DNA of 64,000 nt from Streptacidiphilus sp041262165 (lineage in GTDB: Bacteria > Actinomycetota > Actinomycetes > Streptomycetales > Streptomycetaceae), in the NCBI RefSeq assembly GCF_041262165.1, contig NZ_JBGCBY010000029.1, positions 55,945-119,944 of the forward strand, read 5' to 3'. This document shows positions 24,791 through 33,149 of this stretch, one piece after another. The notes under the pieces are model-generated. The model did not search any database. It worked only from the letters and a program-made list of their open reading frames with translations, and was not told where the DNA came from. A program made the translations under genes and the position numbers. Every line of letters begins with the position of its first letter. Position 1 is the first letter of the stretch.

Positions 24791-25987
24791 ATGTACGACG
24801 CGGAGAGCGACGTGGATACGGCCGGTCATGAGGGGCGCAGACTGTGGCCCGTGCGCCGGCACAACGTCCTGCTGACTCTGTGGGCCGCGCTGTGGTTCGC
24901 CGTCGTCTCGCCGCACGGCGGGGTGTCCTGGCACTACGTCCGGACCGGGGAGCAGTTGCTGTTCGGGGGCGTACCGGGCGGAGGGCTGGCCCTGTACGCC
25001 AACCATCCGGAACTGCAGATGGGCCCGGTCAGCTTCCTGACCGCCGGGCTCTTCGCCCCTTTCCCCCCGGCGGTCGGGGAGGTCCTCGCCGAGGCGCTGA
25101 TGTCCGCCCTCGGCCTCTACATGCTGGTCCTGGTCGGCCGGACCGCCGCCGACCACATGCTCGGCAGCGGAACCAACCACCGCCGGCTGCAGCAGCGGGT
25201 GCTGATCGCCGGACTTGCGTTCGTCCCCATGTGGACCGAGGTCGCCGTGCGCTTCGGGCACCTGGACGACGTGCTCGCGCTGTTCTTCACCACTCTGGCG
25301 GTACGAGCCCTGGTCCGGCACCATCCGATCGCCACCGCCCTACTGCTGGCGCTGGCCGTCGACTCCAAGCCCTGGGCCGTCAACTTCCTCCCGCTGCTGC
25401 TGGTTCTGCCCAGGGCCTCCTGGCGCCCCGCGCTGCTCAGCCTGCTGGCCGTGGTCGGCGCCGCCTGGCTCCCCTTCTACCTCGGGGATCTGGGCTCCTT
25501 CGCCGCCGCCCGCTTCACGATCCCCAACCAGCCTGCCTCCGCGCTGCGCTGGTTCGGCGTACAGGCTGCCACCACCCCCTGGTGGGACCGCCCCGCCCAG
25601 ACCGGGCTCGGCCTCGCCCTCGGCACCCTGGCGGTATGGCGCGGACGCTGGCCCGCCGTGGTCCTGCTGGGAGCCGACGCGCGGATCCTGCTCGACCCCA
25701 GCGTCTACACCTACTACACCGCGGCCATCCTGCTCGGCACCCTGCTCTGGGACACCCTAGGCCAGCGCCGGCTGGTCCCCTGGTGGAGCTGGACCGCACT
25801 GACCTGCCTGTACGGCACCGCGCTGCTGGTCCACTCCCCCTCCACGCAGGGCCTGGTCCGTCTCGGCTTCGTCGCCGTGTCCGCGGCCTTCGTACTGCTC
25901 TCGCCCAACCGCCCGGCGCGCCGCCGCACCCATACGGCGGCGCGCCGCCAGCGCAGGCGACACGCCCTGGCGACGCCGGGCGGCTAA
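24791..25987 (+). CDS. Polytopic membrane protein, GT-C glycosyltransferase-like
   Basis: 398 aa with about ten membrane segments and a strongly basic C-terminal tail. Extracytoplasmic loops contain NHPELQMGP and RFGHLDDVLAL, acidic motifs resembling polyprenol-phosphate-dependent GT-C (DUF2029/GT87) enzymes. Start at ATG 24791 after AGGAAGG; the longer frame from 24650 lacks a ribosome site. It may glycosylate a lipid or wall polymer; the assignment is tentative. Confidence 0.6.
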   Translation: MYDAESDVDTAGHEGRRLWPVRRHNVLLTLWAALWFAVVSPHGGVSWHYVRTGEQLLFGGVPGGGLALYANHPELQMGPVSFLTAGLFAPFPPAVGEVLAEALMSALGLYMLVLVGRTAADHMLGSGTNHRRLQQRVLIAGLAFVPMWTEVAVRFGHLDDVLALFFTTLAVRALVRHHPIATALLLALAVDSKPWAVNFLPLLLVLPRASWRPALLSLLAVVGAAWLPFYLGDLGSFAAARFTIPNQPASALRWFGVQAATTPWWDRPAQTGLGLALGTLAVWRGRWPAVVLLGADARILLDPSVYTYYTAAILLGTLLWDTLGQRRLVPWWSWTALTCLYGTALLVHSPSTQGLVRLGFVAVSAAFVLLSPNRPARRRTHTAARRQRRRHALATPGG

Positions 25988-26043
25988 CGACCGCGCGCAC
26001 GACCCCCATCGCTCGCCAGGTCGTTATCGAGAACCCCGCCGGA

Positions 26044-26328
26044 TCAGCCGCCGCGCAGCGTGCGGTAGAAGGTCTGGACGTCGCCGACGGTATTCATGGT
26101 CGCGAACTCCTGGAACCCGTAGCCGGGTTCGAGTCCCGCCTCGTCATCGATCCAGGTCGCGAGCGCGACCTTGGCCAGCGAGTCGAGGCCCAGGTCCTCG
26201 ACCAGCCGTGCCTCGGGCACGATCACGGCGGCGTCCACCCGGATCGGGACCACCTCCGCGATCAGGGCGACGACCCGCAGGCCTGGATCGTCGGTCTCCG
26301 GTCTCCATATGGGCGTCCACGTGCTCAT
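26044..26328 (-). CDS. Acyl carrier protein
   Basis: 94-aa stand-alone carrier. The phosphopantetheine site is S50 in VEDLGLDSLAKV, inside an acidic four-helix domain. AGAGGTG lies about 9 bases before the ATG. No ketosynthase or ligase sits next to it; a SARP regulator is divergent. It might serve the phenolic-lipid or NRPS genes further along, or a lost pathway (inference). Confidence 0.85.
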   Translation of the reverse strand: MSTWTPIWRPETDDPGLRVVALIAEVVPIRVDAAVIVPEARLVEDLGLDSLAKVALATWIDDEAGLEPGYGFQEFATMNTVGDVQTFYRTLRGG

Positions 26329-26544
26329 CAAGACACACCTCTCCCCCGAGTGAGGTCCTGAGTCGAACCTCCACTGTCGACCCTAGAAGCACCGCGTCTA
26401 TTGGGCGTCTACGGAACGTCCCGCCGTGGAACCGGTCCTGCGTTCGAGAACAATCCGCGCGTCCAAAGCGTCTTTGAGAGTGGACAGTTGACACCGTCGG
26501 CCCGCTTCCGGCCCGACGCGAGACACCTGAAATCCGGGGGAAAA

Positions 26545-27357
26545 ATGATATTTCGGATCTTGGGACGTTTGGAGATTCGCACCGCCGACGATCACGTGCT
26601 GGACATTACGCAGCCGCAACAGCGTGCCCTGCTCAGCATCCTGCTACTGAACGCCAACCACCCCGTCGCCACGTACCGGCTCGCCGACCTGCTGTGGGGC
26701 GCGGGCCATCCCTCCTCCGCCGGCGGAATGGTGCGCACCTACGTCTGGAGAATGCGGCGTCTGCTCGACGACCGGAGCCGGCTGCGCACCCATCCCGGTG
26801 GTTACGCCCTCCATGTCGAACCGGGCGAGCTCGACCTGCACGACTTCGGCCGCCTCGCCGATCACGGCGAACAACTGCTCGACCAGGACCCGCAGACCGC
26901 ATCGCTGCTGCTCGGGCAGGCGCTGGACCTGTGGCCGGACCCGGTCCTGGGCGACCTCCCGCCCACTGCGGCGATGGAGGCGGAGACCATCCATCTCGTG
27001 GACCGCCGGCGCCTCGCCGAACGCTCGCTGGTACGGGCCGAGTTGGCTGTCGGCCGGCACCACGGGATCGTGCCCCGGCTGCGGGCGATGGCCGCGAACG
27101 ATCCGCTGGACGAGCACATCTGGGCCCAGCTGATGCTCGCGCTGTACCGCTGCGGGCGCCGGGCGGAGGCGCTGAGCACGTACACCCGGGCCCGCCAGCT
27201 GCTCGCCGAAGAGTGCGGCGTCGACCCCGGCGCCGAACTGCGCGGCCTGCACCGCCGAATCCTGGCCGAGGACCGCACCCTGGACCACCCTGCCGCCGTC
27301 CAGTCCGCGCAGCCGCCGCCCATGGAGCCGCTCCCCAGTCCCTCGACAATCTGTTGA
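26545..27357 (+). CDS. SARP-family regulator (AfsR/DnrI type)
   Basis: 270 aa. N-terminal OmpR-like winged helix (FRILGRLEIRTADD, QQRALLSILLLNANHPV, LADLLWG, TYVWRMRRLLDD) followed by a bacterial transcriptional activation domain with TPR-like repeats (LMLALYRCGRRAEALSTYTRARQLLAEECGVDPGAELR). Such proteins activate antibiotic genes in streptomycetes. ATG 26545 follows GGGGG and A-rich bases; a frame from 26401 is less likely. Divergent ACP gene is the nearest candidate target. Confidence 0.92.
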   Translation: MIFRILGRLEIRTADDHVLDITQPQQRALLSILLLNANHPVATYRLADLLWGAGHPSSAGGMVRTYVWRMRRLLDDRSRLRTHPGGYALHVEPGELDLHDFGRLADHGEQLLDQDPQTASLLLGQALDLWPDPVLGDLPPTAAMEAETIHLVDRRRLAERSLVRAELAVGRHHGIVPRLRAMAANDPLDEHIWAQLMLALYRCGRRAEALSTYTRARQLLAEECGVDPGAELRGLHRRILAEDRTLDHPAAVQSAQPPPMEPLPSPSTIC

Positions 27358-27375
27358 CGCGCGGCGCCAGCGATC

Positions 27376-27831
27376 TCAGCTTGTCGCAGGCGGCGGCAGT
27401 CCGAGTTGGCTGCGGATCGTGGTGACGGCCTGCTCGACCGGGGCGTTGGCGGCCGACAGGCGCTGCTCGTACTGCTGGAGCCGGTGTGGCGACGTCGAGG
27501 CGGTGGCCGCCTCGGTGGTCAGCTTCGCGCGCGACTCGTTGACCGCGACGAGCGTACGGGCCACCGCGTCGGTCGGGGCGGGGAGCGCGAGGGCGGCCAG
27601 GCGCTGGTCGAACAGATGCTCCGTGGCGGCGGCGTCGCGCAGGTCGGCCCGCGCCGCCGCGAGATTCGCGGCATCGGGGCCGCCGAGCCGGTCGAAGTCG
27701 ATCTCCAGCCGGCTGTTCCCCTCGCGGGCGATCGCTAGGTACGCGGCAGCCCCCGGATGTCCGGCCGCGCTCTGCGGATGCCCGATCGCGGTCCCCGGAT
27801 GCCCGCCCGCGCACCCGGCTACCAGCAGCAC
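27376..27831 (-). CDS. Putative lipoprotein with helical domain
   Basis: From GTG 27831 the protein is 151 aa: LLVAGC lipobox, three GHP repeats (GHPGTAIGHPQSAAGHPG), then a long helical, coiled-coil-like domain. Reading upstream in the same frame gives an ideal lipoprotein signal (TDVRRRAEGAAVGVLAG) back to about 27894, but there is no ATG, GTG or TTG there. The true start may be a rare codon or altered by an indel. It lies directly after the 27881 lipoprotein gene, probably co-transcribed. Family not recognised. Confidence 0.6.
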   Translation of the reverse strand: MLLVAGCAGGHPGTAIGHPQSAAGHPGAAAYLAIAREGNSRLEIDFDRLGGPDAANLAAARADLRDAAATEHLFDQRLAALALPAPTDAVARTLVAVNESRAKLTTEAATASTSPHRLQQYEQRLSAANAPVEQAVTTIRSQLGLPPPATS

Positions 27832-27880
27832 GCTCCCGGCCAGGACGCCGACGGCGGCACCCTCGGCACGACGCCGGACG

Positions 27881-28480
27881 TCAGTACCCGTAACCGCCTC
27901 CGGTCTTGCTCGGCGTGGGGGTCGCTGGAGGTGCGGGGGCCATCGTGGTGATCGCGTTACCGCTCGGGCTGACGACGTACCACGTGCCGCCGAACGCCGT
28001 GACGCCCTGACCGTTGGTGTCCCCGGCCTTGGAGTCCTGCACGAAGTAGTACAGCGGGTGGCCCTTGTAGGTGACCTGGGTCGTGTGGTCCGCCCTGGTG
28101 CTCGTCGCGACCAGGGACGAGGTGACTCCGGATGCGTTCGGCTGCCCGGTGGTGGTGTCCGGCGGCCACGCCTTCGCGCACGTTCCGTTGCAGTTCGAGG
28201 TGGAGCCGGTGTCGGCCTGGAACAGGTACAGGGTCCGACCGGAACCGTCGACGAGGATCTGCCCCTCGGCCGAGCTGTGCGCCTGCAGCGTGGCGGCGAC
28301 ACCGGTGCCTGCTGGGGCGCTGCTCGGCGGCGCGCTGCTCGGTGCGCTGCTCGTCGACGGCGCTGCGGACGTCGCGGAGGGCGACGGCGAGGACGTCGCG
28401 TTGGTTGTGGAACTCCCACAGGCGGCGGCCAGCACCGCAACGGCGGCCGCCCCCAGGGCTACTGCGATGACGCGTGGCAT
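27881..28480 (-). CDS. COG4315-type secreted lipoprotein
   Basis: 199 aa. Signal with lipobox LAAACGSS, Ser/Pro/Thr-rich linker to about residue 60, then two repeats of the SCO0930-like domain (GQILVDGSGRTLYLFQADTGSTSNC... and TQVTYKGHPLYYFVQDSKAGDTNGQGV, FGGTWYVVSPSG). These domains occur in actinobacterial cell-surface proteins of unclear, possibly electron-transfer or binding role. Start at ATG 28480. Stop overlaps the region where the next lipoprotein should begin. Confidence 0.85.
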   Translation of the reverse strand: MPRVIAVALGAAAVAVLAAACGSSTTNATSSPSPSATSAAPSTSSAPSSAPPSSAPAGTGVAATLQAHSSAEGQILVDGSGRTLYLFQADTGSTSNCNGTCAKAWPPDTTTGQPNASGVTSSLVATSTRADHTTQVTYKGHPLYYFVQDSKAGDTNGQGVTAFGGTWYVVSPSGNAITTMAPAPPATPTPSKTGGGYGY

Positions 28481-28744
28481 GACGGACTTCTTCCGCTGGA
28501 ATCGCCGCTGCGCCCGATGCGAGCGGCCGGTCCACCGGCCCGCGCGAGGCGGGTCCGCACTTCCAAGTACGCCTGCGGGCCGACCCCGGTTCACCTGTGC
28601 CCCCGGTCCCGCTGCCGGTTCCGCGCGGACCCCCCTACACCCGCCGGACCTGCGCGAATTGAACCTCAGGTGGCCGGCGCGCGTATTCCAGACGCAGCAC
28701 GACAACCGAGTCCGTGCCAGGAGCAGGGATGGGGTGACCACACG

Positions 28745-29482
28745 ATGGAGTGTCGTGAGAGCGTCGCCCTGGGCGGTTACCTGCTCGGTGCCCTCGACCC
28801 GGCCGAGCGTGCTGCGGTCGAGCAGCACCTGACCGGCTGCACCCTGTGCCGCGCCGAGCTGCTCCGGATGGCACCACTGCCCGGCCTCCTGCGGCACACG
28901 CCGTTCGAGGAGTTGCCGGAGACGACCGCCGGTACCGCGTCCCCAGCGCACGCGGGGCCGGCCACAGGACCGGCCGAGGCCGCCGTGGAAGCGCCCGGCG
29001 GCCTCGACCGGGCCGAGCAGGACGACGGCGACCGGACCGAGCAGGACGACAGCCGACGCCACGGTCCGCGCAGTCCCCGCGTCCGGCGGGACCTGATCGC
29101 GTCCGCGCTGGCGGTCGCCGCCCTCGGTACGGCCATCGGCATCTACATGGGGACCTCGGTACCGGCGGACGACCACGCCCGCCCCGTGGTCACCCTGTCC
29201 GCGACCGACGCGTCCACGCACGTGTCGACGACCGCGACCCTCACGCCGGAGCCCTCGGGAACGGAGGTACGGCTCACCCTGACCGGCCTGCCCTCGGGGA
29301 TCACCTGCCATCTGCTGGTGCACGCGCGCGACGGCCGCACCGAGACGGCCGCCGGCTGGGCCTCCGGCTACTCCCGCAGCACCAGCATCCCGGCCTCCAC
29401 CTCGATCAGCCCGCAGGACATCACCAGGATGGACGTCGTCAGCGACTCCGGACAGCTCCTGGTGGAGATCCCTCATCCCTGA
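28745..29482 (+). CDS. Membrane anti-sigma factor with zinc-binding (ZAS) domain
   Basis: 245 aa. N-terminal zinc anti-sigma motif: C3, H28-x3-C32-x2-C35 (EQHLTGCTLC). An acidic/charged linker, one membrane segment near residues 120-140, then an extracytoplasmic domain with a single Cys (GITCHLLVHARDG). ZAS proteins hold an ECF sigma factor until a signal arrives. No sigma-factor gene is adjacent, which is unusual. GGGGTGA precedes the ATG by about 8 bases. Confidence 0.85.
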   Translation: MECRESVALGGYLLGALDPAERAAVEQHLTGCTLCRAELLRMAPLPGLLRHTPFEELPETTAGTASPAHAGPATGPAEAAVEAPGGLDRAEQDDGDRTEQDDSRRHGPRSPRVRRDLIASALAVAALGTAIGIYMGTSVPADDHARPVVTLSATDASTHVSTTATLTPEPSGTEVRLTLTGLPSGITCHLLVHARDGRTETAAGWASGYSRSTSIPASTSISPQDITRMDVVSDSGQLLVEIPHP

Positions 29483-29488
29483 GCCGGC

Positions 29489-30514
29489 TCAGGCGAGCTG
29501 GTTGACAAGTGCCGTGAAGGCGGCAGGCAGTCGGGCCGCTGCGGGGACGATGCGCGGCGCGAGCAGCGGGCGGGCGCGGGCCCACAGCAGCGAGTCGGTG
29601 AGCAGGCGGTGCCGTCGCGAGACCCGGCGCCACGCGGGCTCGTACGCGTCCGGGGTGTCCGTCCGCACGCAGCGCACCAGCTCGGCGGCGCCGGCGAGGG
29701 CCAGCGAGACCCCCTCGCCGGTCAGGGCGTCGATGTAGCCGGCGGCGTCGCCGACCAGCAGCACCCGCCCCGACACGCGTGAGCGGACCCGCTGGCGCAG
29801 CGGTCCGGCTCCCCGCACCGTGGTGACCGCAACCGGCGGCAGGCGGCCGGCCAGGGCCGGGAACCGCGCCAGATGGACGTCGAAGGGGCCGCGCTCCGAA
29901 GTCAGCACCGCGACGCCGACCAGCTCGGGGCCGAGCGGGGTGACGTACGCCTCCGCGCGCGGCGACCAGTGGACCTCGACGCAGTCGGTCCAGGGCCGGA
30001 CCGCGAAGTGACACCGGAGGCCGTATCGCGACGGCCGCAGGTCGGCGCGATCCAGGCCGAGTCGACGCCTGATCGGCGAGTGCAGCCCGTCCGCCGCAGC
30101 CAGGTAGCGGGCGGTGATCCCTCCGGTGGCCCCCGCCGCCGTGACGCGGTCGCCGTCCTGCCGGACCGCGTCCACACGCAGCGGAAGCACCGGCACGCCG
30201 AGTTCGGCGGCGCGCCGTGCCAGAGCGGCGTGCAGTTCGGTACGCCGCACTCCGCTGCCCGGATCGCCCCGGAACAGCGCCTCGGCGCGATGCCGGTCGT
30301 CCAGGTAGCGGATGCCCCGGATGGGCCGCCCGGCGAGCGTGACGCCCAGGTCGGCCAGCGCCTTCACGGCGCCGGGCATGAGCCCCTCCCCGCACGCCTT
30401 GTCGATCGGGCCGGGACGCGGTTCGGCGACCACCACGTCGAGCCCGGCGCGTGCGGCGTGGATGGCGGTGGCGAGCCCGGCAGGACCGCCGCCGACGACC
30501 AGCAGGTCGATCAC
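29489..30514 (-). CDS. FAD-dependent oxidoreductase (SrsC-like hydroxylase)
   Basis: 341 aa, geranylgeranyl-reductase/PHBH-type flavoprotein. FAD motifs: VVGGGPAGLATAIHAARAG (residues 6-24), the ADG segment AAADGLHSPIRRRLG, and GRVLLVGDAAGYIDALTGEG. Third gene of a leftward operon with type III PKS and ICMT-like genes, the order of S. griseus srsABC, where the flavoprotein hydroxylates the resorcinol ring to a quinol/quinone. 10 bases after the methyltransferase. Confidence 0.85.
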   Translation of the reverse strand: MIDLLVVGGGPAGLATAIHAARAGLDVVVAEPRPGPIDKACGEGLMPGAVKALADLGVTLAGRPIRGIRYLDDRHRAEALFRGDPGSGVRRTELHAALARRAAELGVPVLPLRVDAVRQDGDRVTAAGATGGITARYLAAADGLHSPIRRRLGLDRADLRPSRYGLRCHFAVRPWTDCVEVHWSPRAEAYVTPLGPELVGVAVLTSERGPFDVHLARFPALAGRLPPVAVTTVRGAGPLRQRVRSRVSGRVLLVGDAAGYIDALTGEGVSLALAGAAELVRCVRTDTPDAYEPAWRRVSRRHRLLTDSLLWARARPLLAPRIVPAAARLPAAFTALVNQLA

Positions 30515-30524
30515 GGCTTGCCGG

Positions 30525-31046
30525 TCACGGGTGCGCCGGTGCGGCGCCGGCGAGTGCGGCGTTCTCGCAGCGCACGCGGGTCAGCAGGAGGGGCAGGTTG
30601 AGCAGCGTGAAGCAGGTGGCGGTGACCCAGTTCGTGTGCACCAGCGGCAGGGCGACCCCCTCGACGATCACCGCCAGGTAGTTGGGGTGGTTCAGCCACC
30701 GGTACGGTCCGCCGGTGACCAGCGGCAGTCCGGGCACCACGATGACCCGGGTGTTCCAGCGCGGTCCGAGGGTGGTGATGCACCACCAGCGCAGCGCCTG
30801 CGCCGCCAGGGCGAGGGCCAGCATGGGCCAGCCCAGCGCGGGCAGGAACGGACGGTGGGCCGACCAGGTCTCCAGCAGGCAGCCCGCGAGCAGTGCGGTG
30901 TGGAGGACGACCATCACCGGGTAGTGGCCGCTTCCGTGCTCCACCCCCGAGTGGCGGCGACTCCAGTCCGCATTGCGGCGGGCGGTGACGAGTTCGGCGA
31001 GGCGTTCGACGGCGACCAGGAGGACCAGGACGGTGTAGGGAATCAT
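30525..31046 (-). CDS. ICMT-family phenolic lipid methyltransferase
   Basis: 173-aa integral membrane methyltransferase of the isoprenylcysteine carboxyl methyltransferase type. Four to five membrane segments; the C-terminal SAM-binding signature is GPYRWLNHPNYLAVIVEGVALPL. 7 bases after the type III PKS. In the known srs pathway the equivalent SrsB O-methylates alkylresorcinols (established for S. griseus; inferred here). Confidence 0.85.
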   Translation of the reverse strand: MIPYTVLVLLVAVERLAELVTARRNADWSRRHSGVEHGSGHYPVMVVLHTALLAGCLLETWSAHRPFLPALGWPMLALALAAQALRWWCITTLGPRWNTRVIVVPGLPLVTGGPYRWLNHPNYLAVIVEGVALPLVHTNWVTATCFTLLNLPLLLTRVRCENAALAGAAPAHP

Positions 31047-31053
31047 GTCGCGG

Positions 31054-32133
31054 CTACCAGCGGAGCAGGACGAGTTCGGTGCAGAAGCCCGGACCCATGG
31101 CGAGAAGGAGTCCGGCCGTGCCGGGCAGGGGCGGACGCAGGGCCAGGGTGTCCCTGAGCACGTGCAGTACGGACGCCGAGGAGAGGTTGCCGACCTCGGC
31201 CAGCGAGCGCCAGGTCAGTTCCAGCGCGCGGGAGGGCAGGTCCAGCGTGTCGCGAACGGCGTCCAGGACCTTGGGGCCGCCCGGATGGCAGACCCAGGCT
31301 GTCACGTCCTGGGTCTTGAGGTCATGGTCGTCGAGGAAGCAGCGGACGTCGTCGCCCAGTTGACGGCGGACCAGGTCGGGCAGGTCGGCGCCGAGCACGA
31401 TCCGGAAGCCGTTGTCACCGATGTCCCAGCCCAGCATGCGCTCGGTGCCGGGATACAGGTGGCTGCGGGTCGCCACCACGGTGGGCGCGGGCTGCCCCTG
31501 ACCGTTGCCGTCCGCGTGGCGGTCGCGGTCCCGGCCGACCGCCAGCAGCGCGGCGGCACCGTCCCCGAACAGCGCACCCGCCACCAGGTTCTGCGCCGAC
31601 ACGTCGGCCCGTTGCAGGGTCAGCGAGCAGAGCTCGACCGACAGCAGCAGCGCGACCTGGTCGGGTCGGCCGTGGAGGTAGTCGTGGAGCCGGGCGATCC
31701 CGGCGGCGCCGGCCACACAGCCGAGCCCAAAGATCGGTACGCGTTTCACATCGGGCCGCAGCCCCAGCCGTCCGGCCAGCCGGGCTTCCAGCGACGGCGC
31801 GGCGATGCCGGTCACCGACGTGGAGATGACCATGTCGATGTCCTGGGCGCACAGTCCGGCCTGCCGCAGCGCCCCTTTCACCGCCTGCTCGCCGAGCCGC
31901 GAACCGACGCCGATGAAGGCGTCGTTGGCCTCGCCGAAGCCGCTCAACGACGCGTAGCGCTCCAGCGGCAGCGCCAGATGGCGGGTGCGGACCGTGGCGG
32001 TCGAGTGCAGGCGTTCCAGCACCCCGCGGTCGCTCCCCGGCGGCAGGCACATGGCGGCGAACGCCTCGGTGATCTCTGACTGCTCGTACCGGTGCTCGGG
32101 AAGCACCCCATGGACGGCGACAATTCGCGTCAT
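31054..32133 (-). CDS. Type III polyketide synthase (alkylresorcinol-type)
   Basis: 359-aa chalcone-synthase-family enzyme. Catalytic triad visible: C139 (FGLGCVAGAAG), H283 (WVCHPGGPKVL), N316 (EVGNLSSAS). It condenses a long acyl-CoA with malonyl units to a resorcinol, pyrone or similar lipid. Start ATG 32133 is preceded by TAGCAT and 6 bases, so the mRNA is probably leaderless. First gene of an operon with methyltransferase and flavoprotein, divergent from a UbiA prenyltransferase. Confidence 0.9.
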   Translation of the reverse strand: MTRIVAVHGVLPEHRYEQSEITEAFAAMCLPPGSDRGVLERLHSTATVRTRHLALPLERYASLSGFGEANDAFIGVGSRLGEQAVKGALRQAGLCAQDIDMVISTSVTGIAAPSLEARLAGRLGLRPDVKRVPIFGLGCVAGAAGIARLHDYLHGRPDQVALLLSVELCSLTLQRADVSAQNLVAGALFGDGAAALLAVGRDRDRHADGNGQGQPAPTVVATRSHLYPGTERMLGWDIGDNGFRIVLGADLPDLVRRQLGDDVRCFLDDHDLKTQDVTAWVCHPGGPKVLDAVRDTLDLPSRALELTWRSLAEVGNLSSASVLHVLRDTLALRPPLPGTAGLLLAMGPGFCTELVLLRW

Positions 32134-32139
32134 CTCCCC

Positions 32140-32145
32140 ATGCTA
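32140..32145 (-). promoter_or_regulatory. -10 box of T3PKS operon (leaderless)
   Basis: TAGCAT, then GGGGAG, then the ATG at 32133. Spacing puts the transcription start at the codon. Confidence 0.5.
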
Positions 32146-32209
32146 GGGGGAATCTGACTAAATATCATGAACCAGGCATCAGTGGCATTTCCTCGGCCGG
32201 GTTTCGACC

Positions 32210-32215
32210 TAGCAT
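32210..32215 (+). promoter_or_regulatory. -10 box of UbiA gene (leaderless)
   Basis: TAGCAT, 6 bases, then GTG 32222; the same hexamer and spacing as the divergent T3PKS promoter. Confidence 0.5.
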
Positions 32216-32221
32216 CGTGCT

Positions 32222-33109
32222 GTGCAGAGCAAAGCGACCCCCGACACGCCCGCAGCAACGCCCACGATCGGCGGTGCGGACGGCGGCATCGCGCTCGCTC
32301 TGCTACGGGCGGCCCACCCCGCCCCGACGGTGGCGGTCACCGCCCTGATCACCGCCCTGGCGGCGGCCTCGGGTCGCGATCCACGCGGCTGCCTCCTGGT
32401 CGCCTTGGCCGTGCTCACCGGGCAGCTCTCGGTCGGCTGGAGCAACGACCGTATCGACGTCGAACGCGACACGGCGGCGCACCGCCGCGACAAGCCGCTC
32501 GTCACCGGCGCGGTGCCGACCCGCACGGTGGCCGTCGCGGCCGGCTGCGCGGTGATCCTGTGCGTCCCGCTGTCGCTGGCCAGCGGGCTCCTCGCCGGCG
32601 CCGCGCACCTGATCGGGGTCGCCGCGGCCTGGTGCTACAACCTCGGGGTCAAGCGCACGCTGCTCTCCTGGCTCCCCTACGCCGTCGCCTTCGGCCTGCT
32701 GCCCGCCTTTGTCACGCTCGGGCTCCCCGGCCATCCCTGGCCACCGGTCTGGCTGGTGAGCGCCGGTGCCCTGCTCGGCGTGGGCGCGCACCTCACCAAC
32801 GTCCTCCCGGACATCGACGCCGATCTGGCCGCCGGCGTCCGCGGCCTGCCCCAGCGCCTGGGGCGACGCGGCGCCCGCGCTCTGGCGGCCCTGGTGCTGC
32901 CCGCAGCCTCCGTCGTCCTGGTCCTCGGCCCGGCCGGAGCGCCGGGCGTCACCGGGTGGGCCGGGCTCGGTATGACGGCGGCACTGGGCATCGCCACCGT
33001 CCTGCCGCTCGGCAGCGACCCCGCCAGCCGCGCTCCGTTCCTGGCCACCATGGGACTGGTCGGCATCGACGTCGCCCTGCTCCTGCTGCGCGGCACCACC
33101 CTGGCCTGA
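32222..33109 (+). CDS. UbiA-family prenyltransferase
   Basis: 295-aa membrane enzyme with about eight helices. The first Asp-rich motif is NDRIDVERD near residue 79-87 and the second DIDADLAAG near 198-206; both bind Mg and the prenyl diphosphate. It transfers a prenyl group to an aromatic acceptor. Divergent from the type III PKS with 88 bases between, so a polyketide phenol or quinone is a reasonable acceptor. No ribosome site; GTG fits a leaderless start. Confidence 0.88.
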   Translation: MQSKATPDTPAATPTIGGADGGIALALLRAAHPAPTVAVTALITALAAASGRDPRGCLLVALAVLTGQLSVGWSNDRIDVERDTAAHRRDKPLVTGAVPTRTVAVAAGCAVILCVPLSLASGLLAGAAHLIGVAAAWCYNLGVKRTLLSWLPYAVAFGLLPAFVTLGLPGHPWPPVWLVSAGALLGVGAHLTNVLPDIDADLAAGVRGLPQRLGRRGARALAALVLPAASVVLVLGPAGAPGVTGWAGLGMTAALGIATVLPLGSDPASRAPFLATMGLVGIDVALLLLRGTTLA

Positions 33110-33149
33110 CGCCCCCGCGCGGGCCCAGCGGACCAAGCGGACCTGCGGG

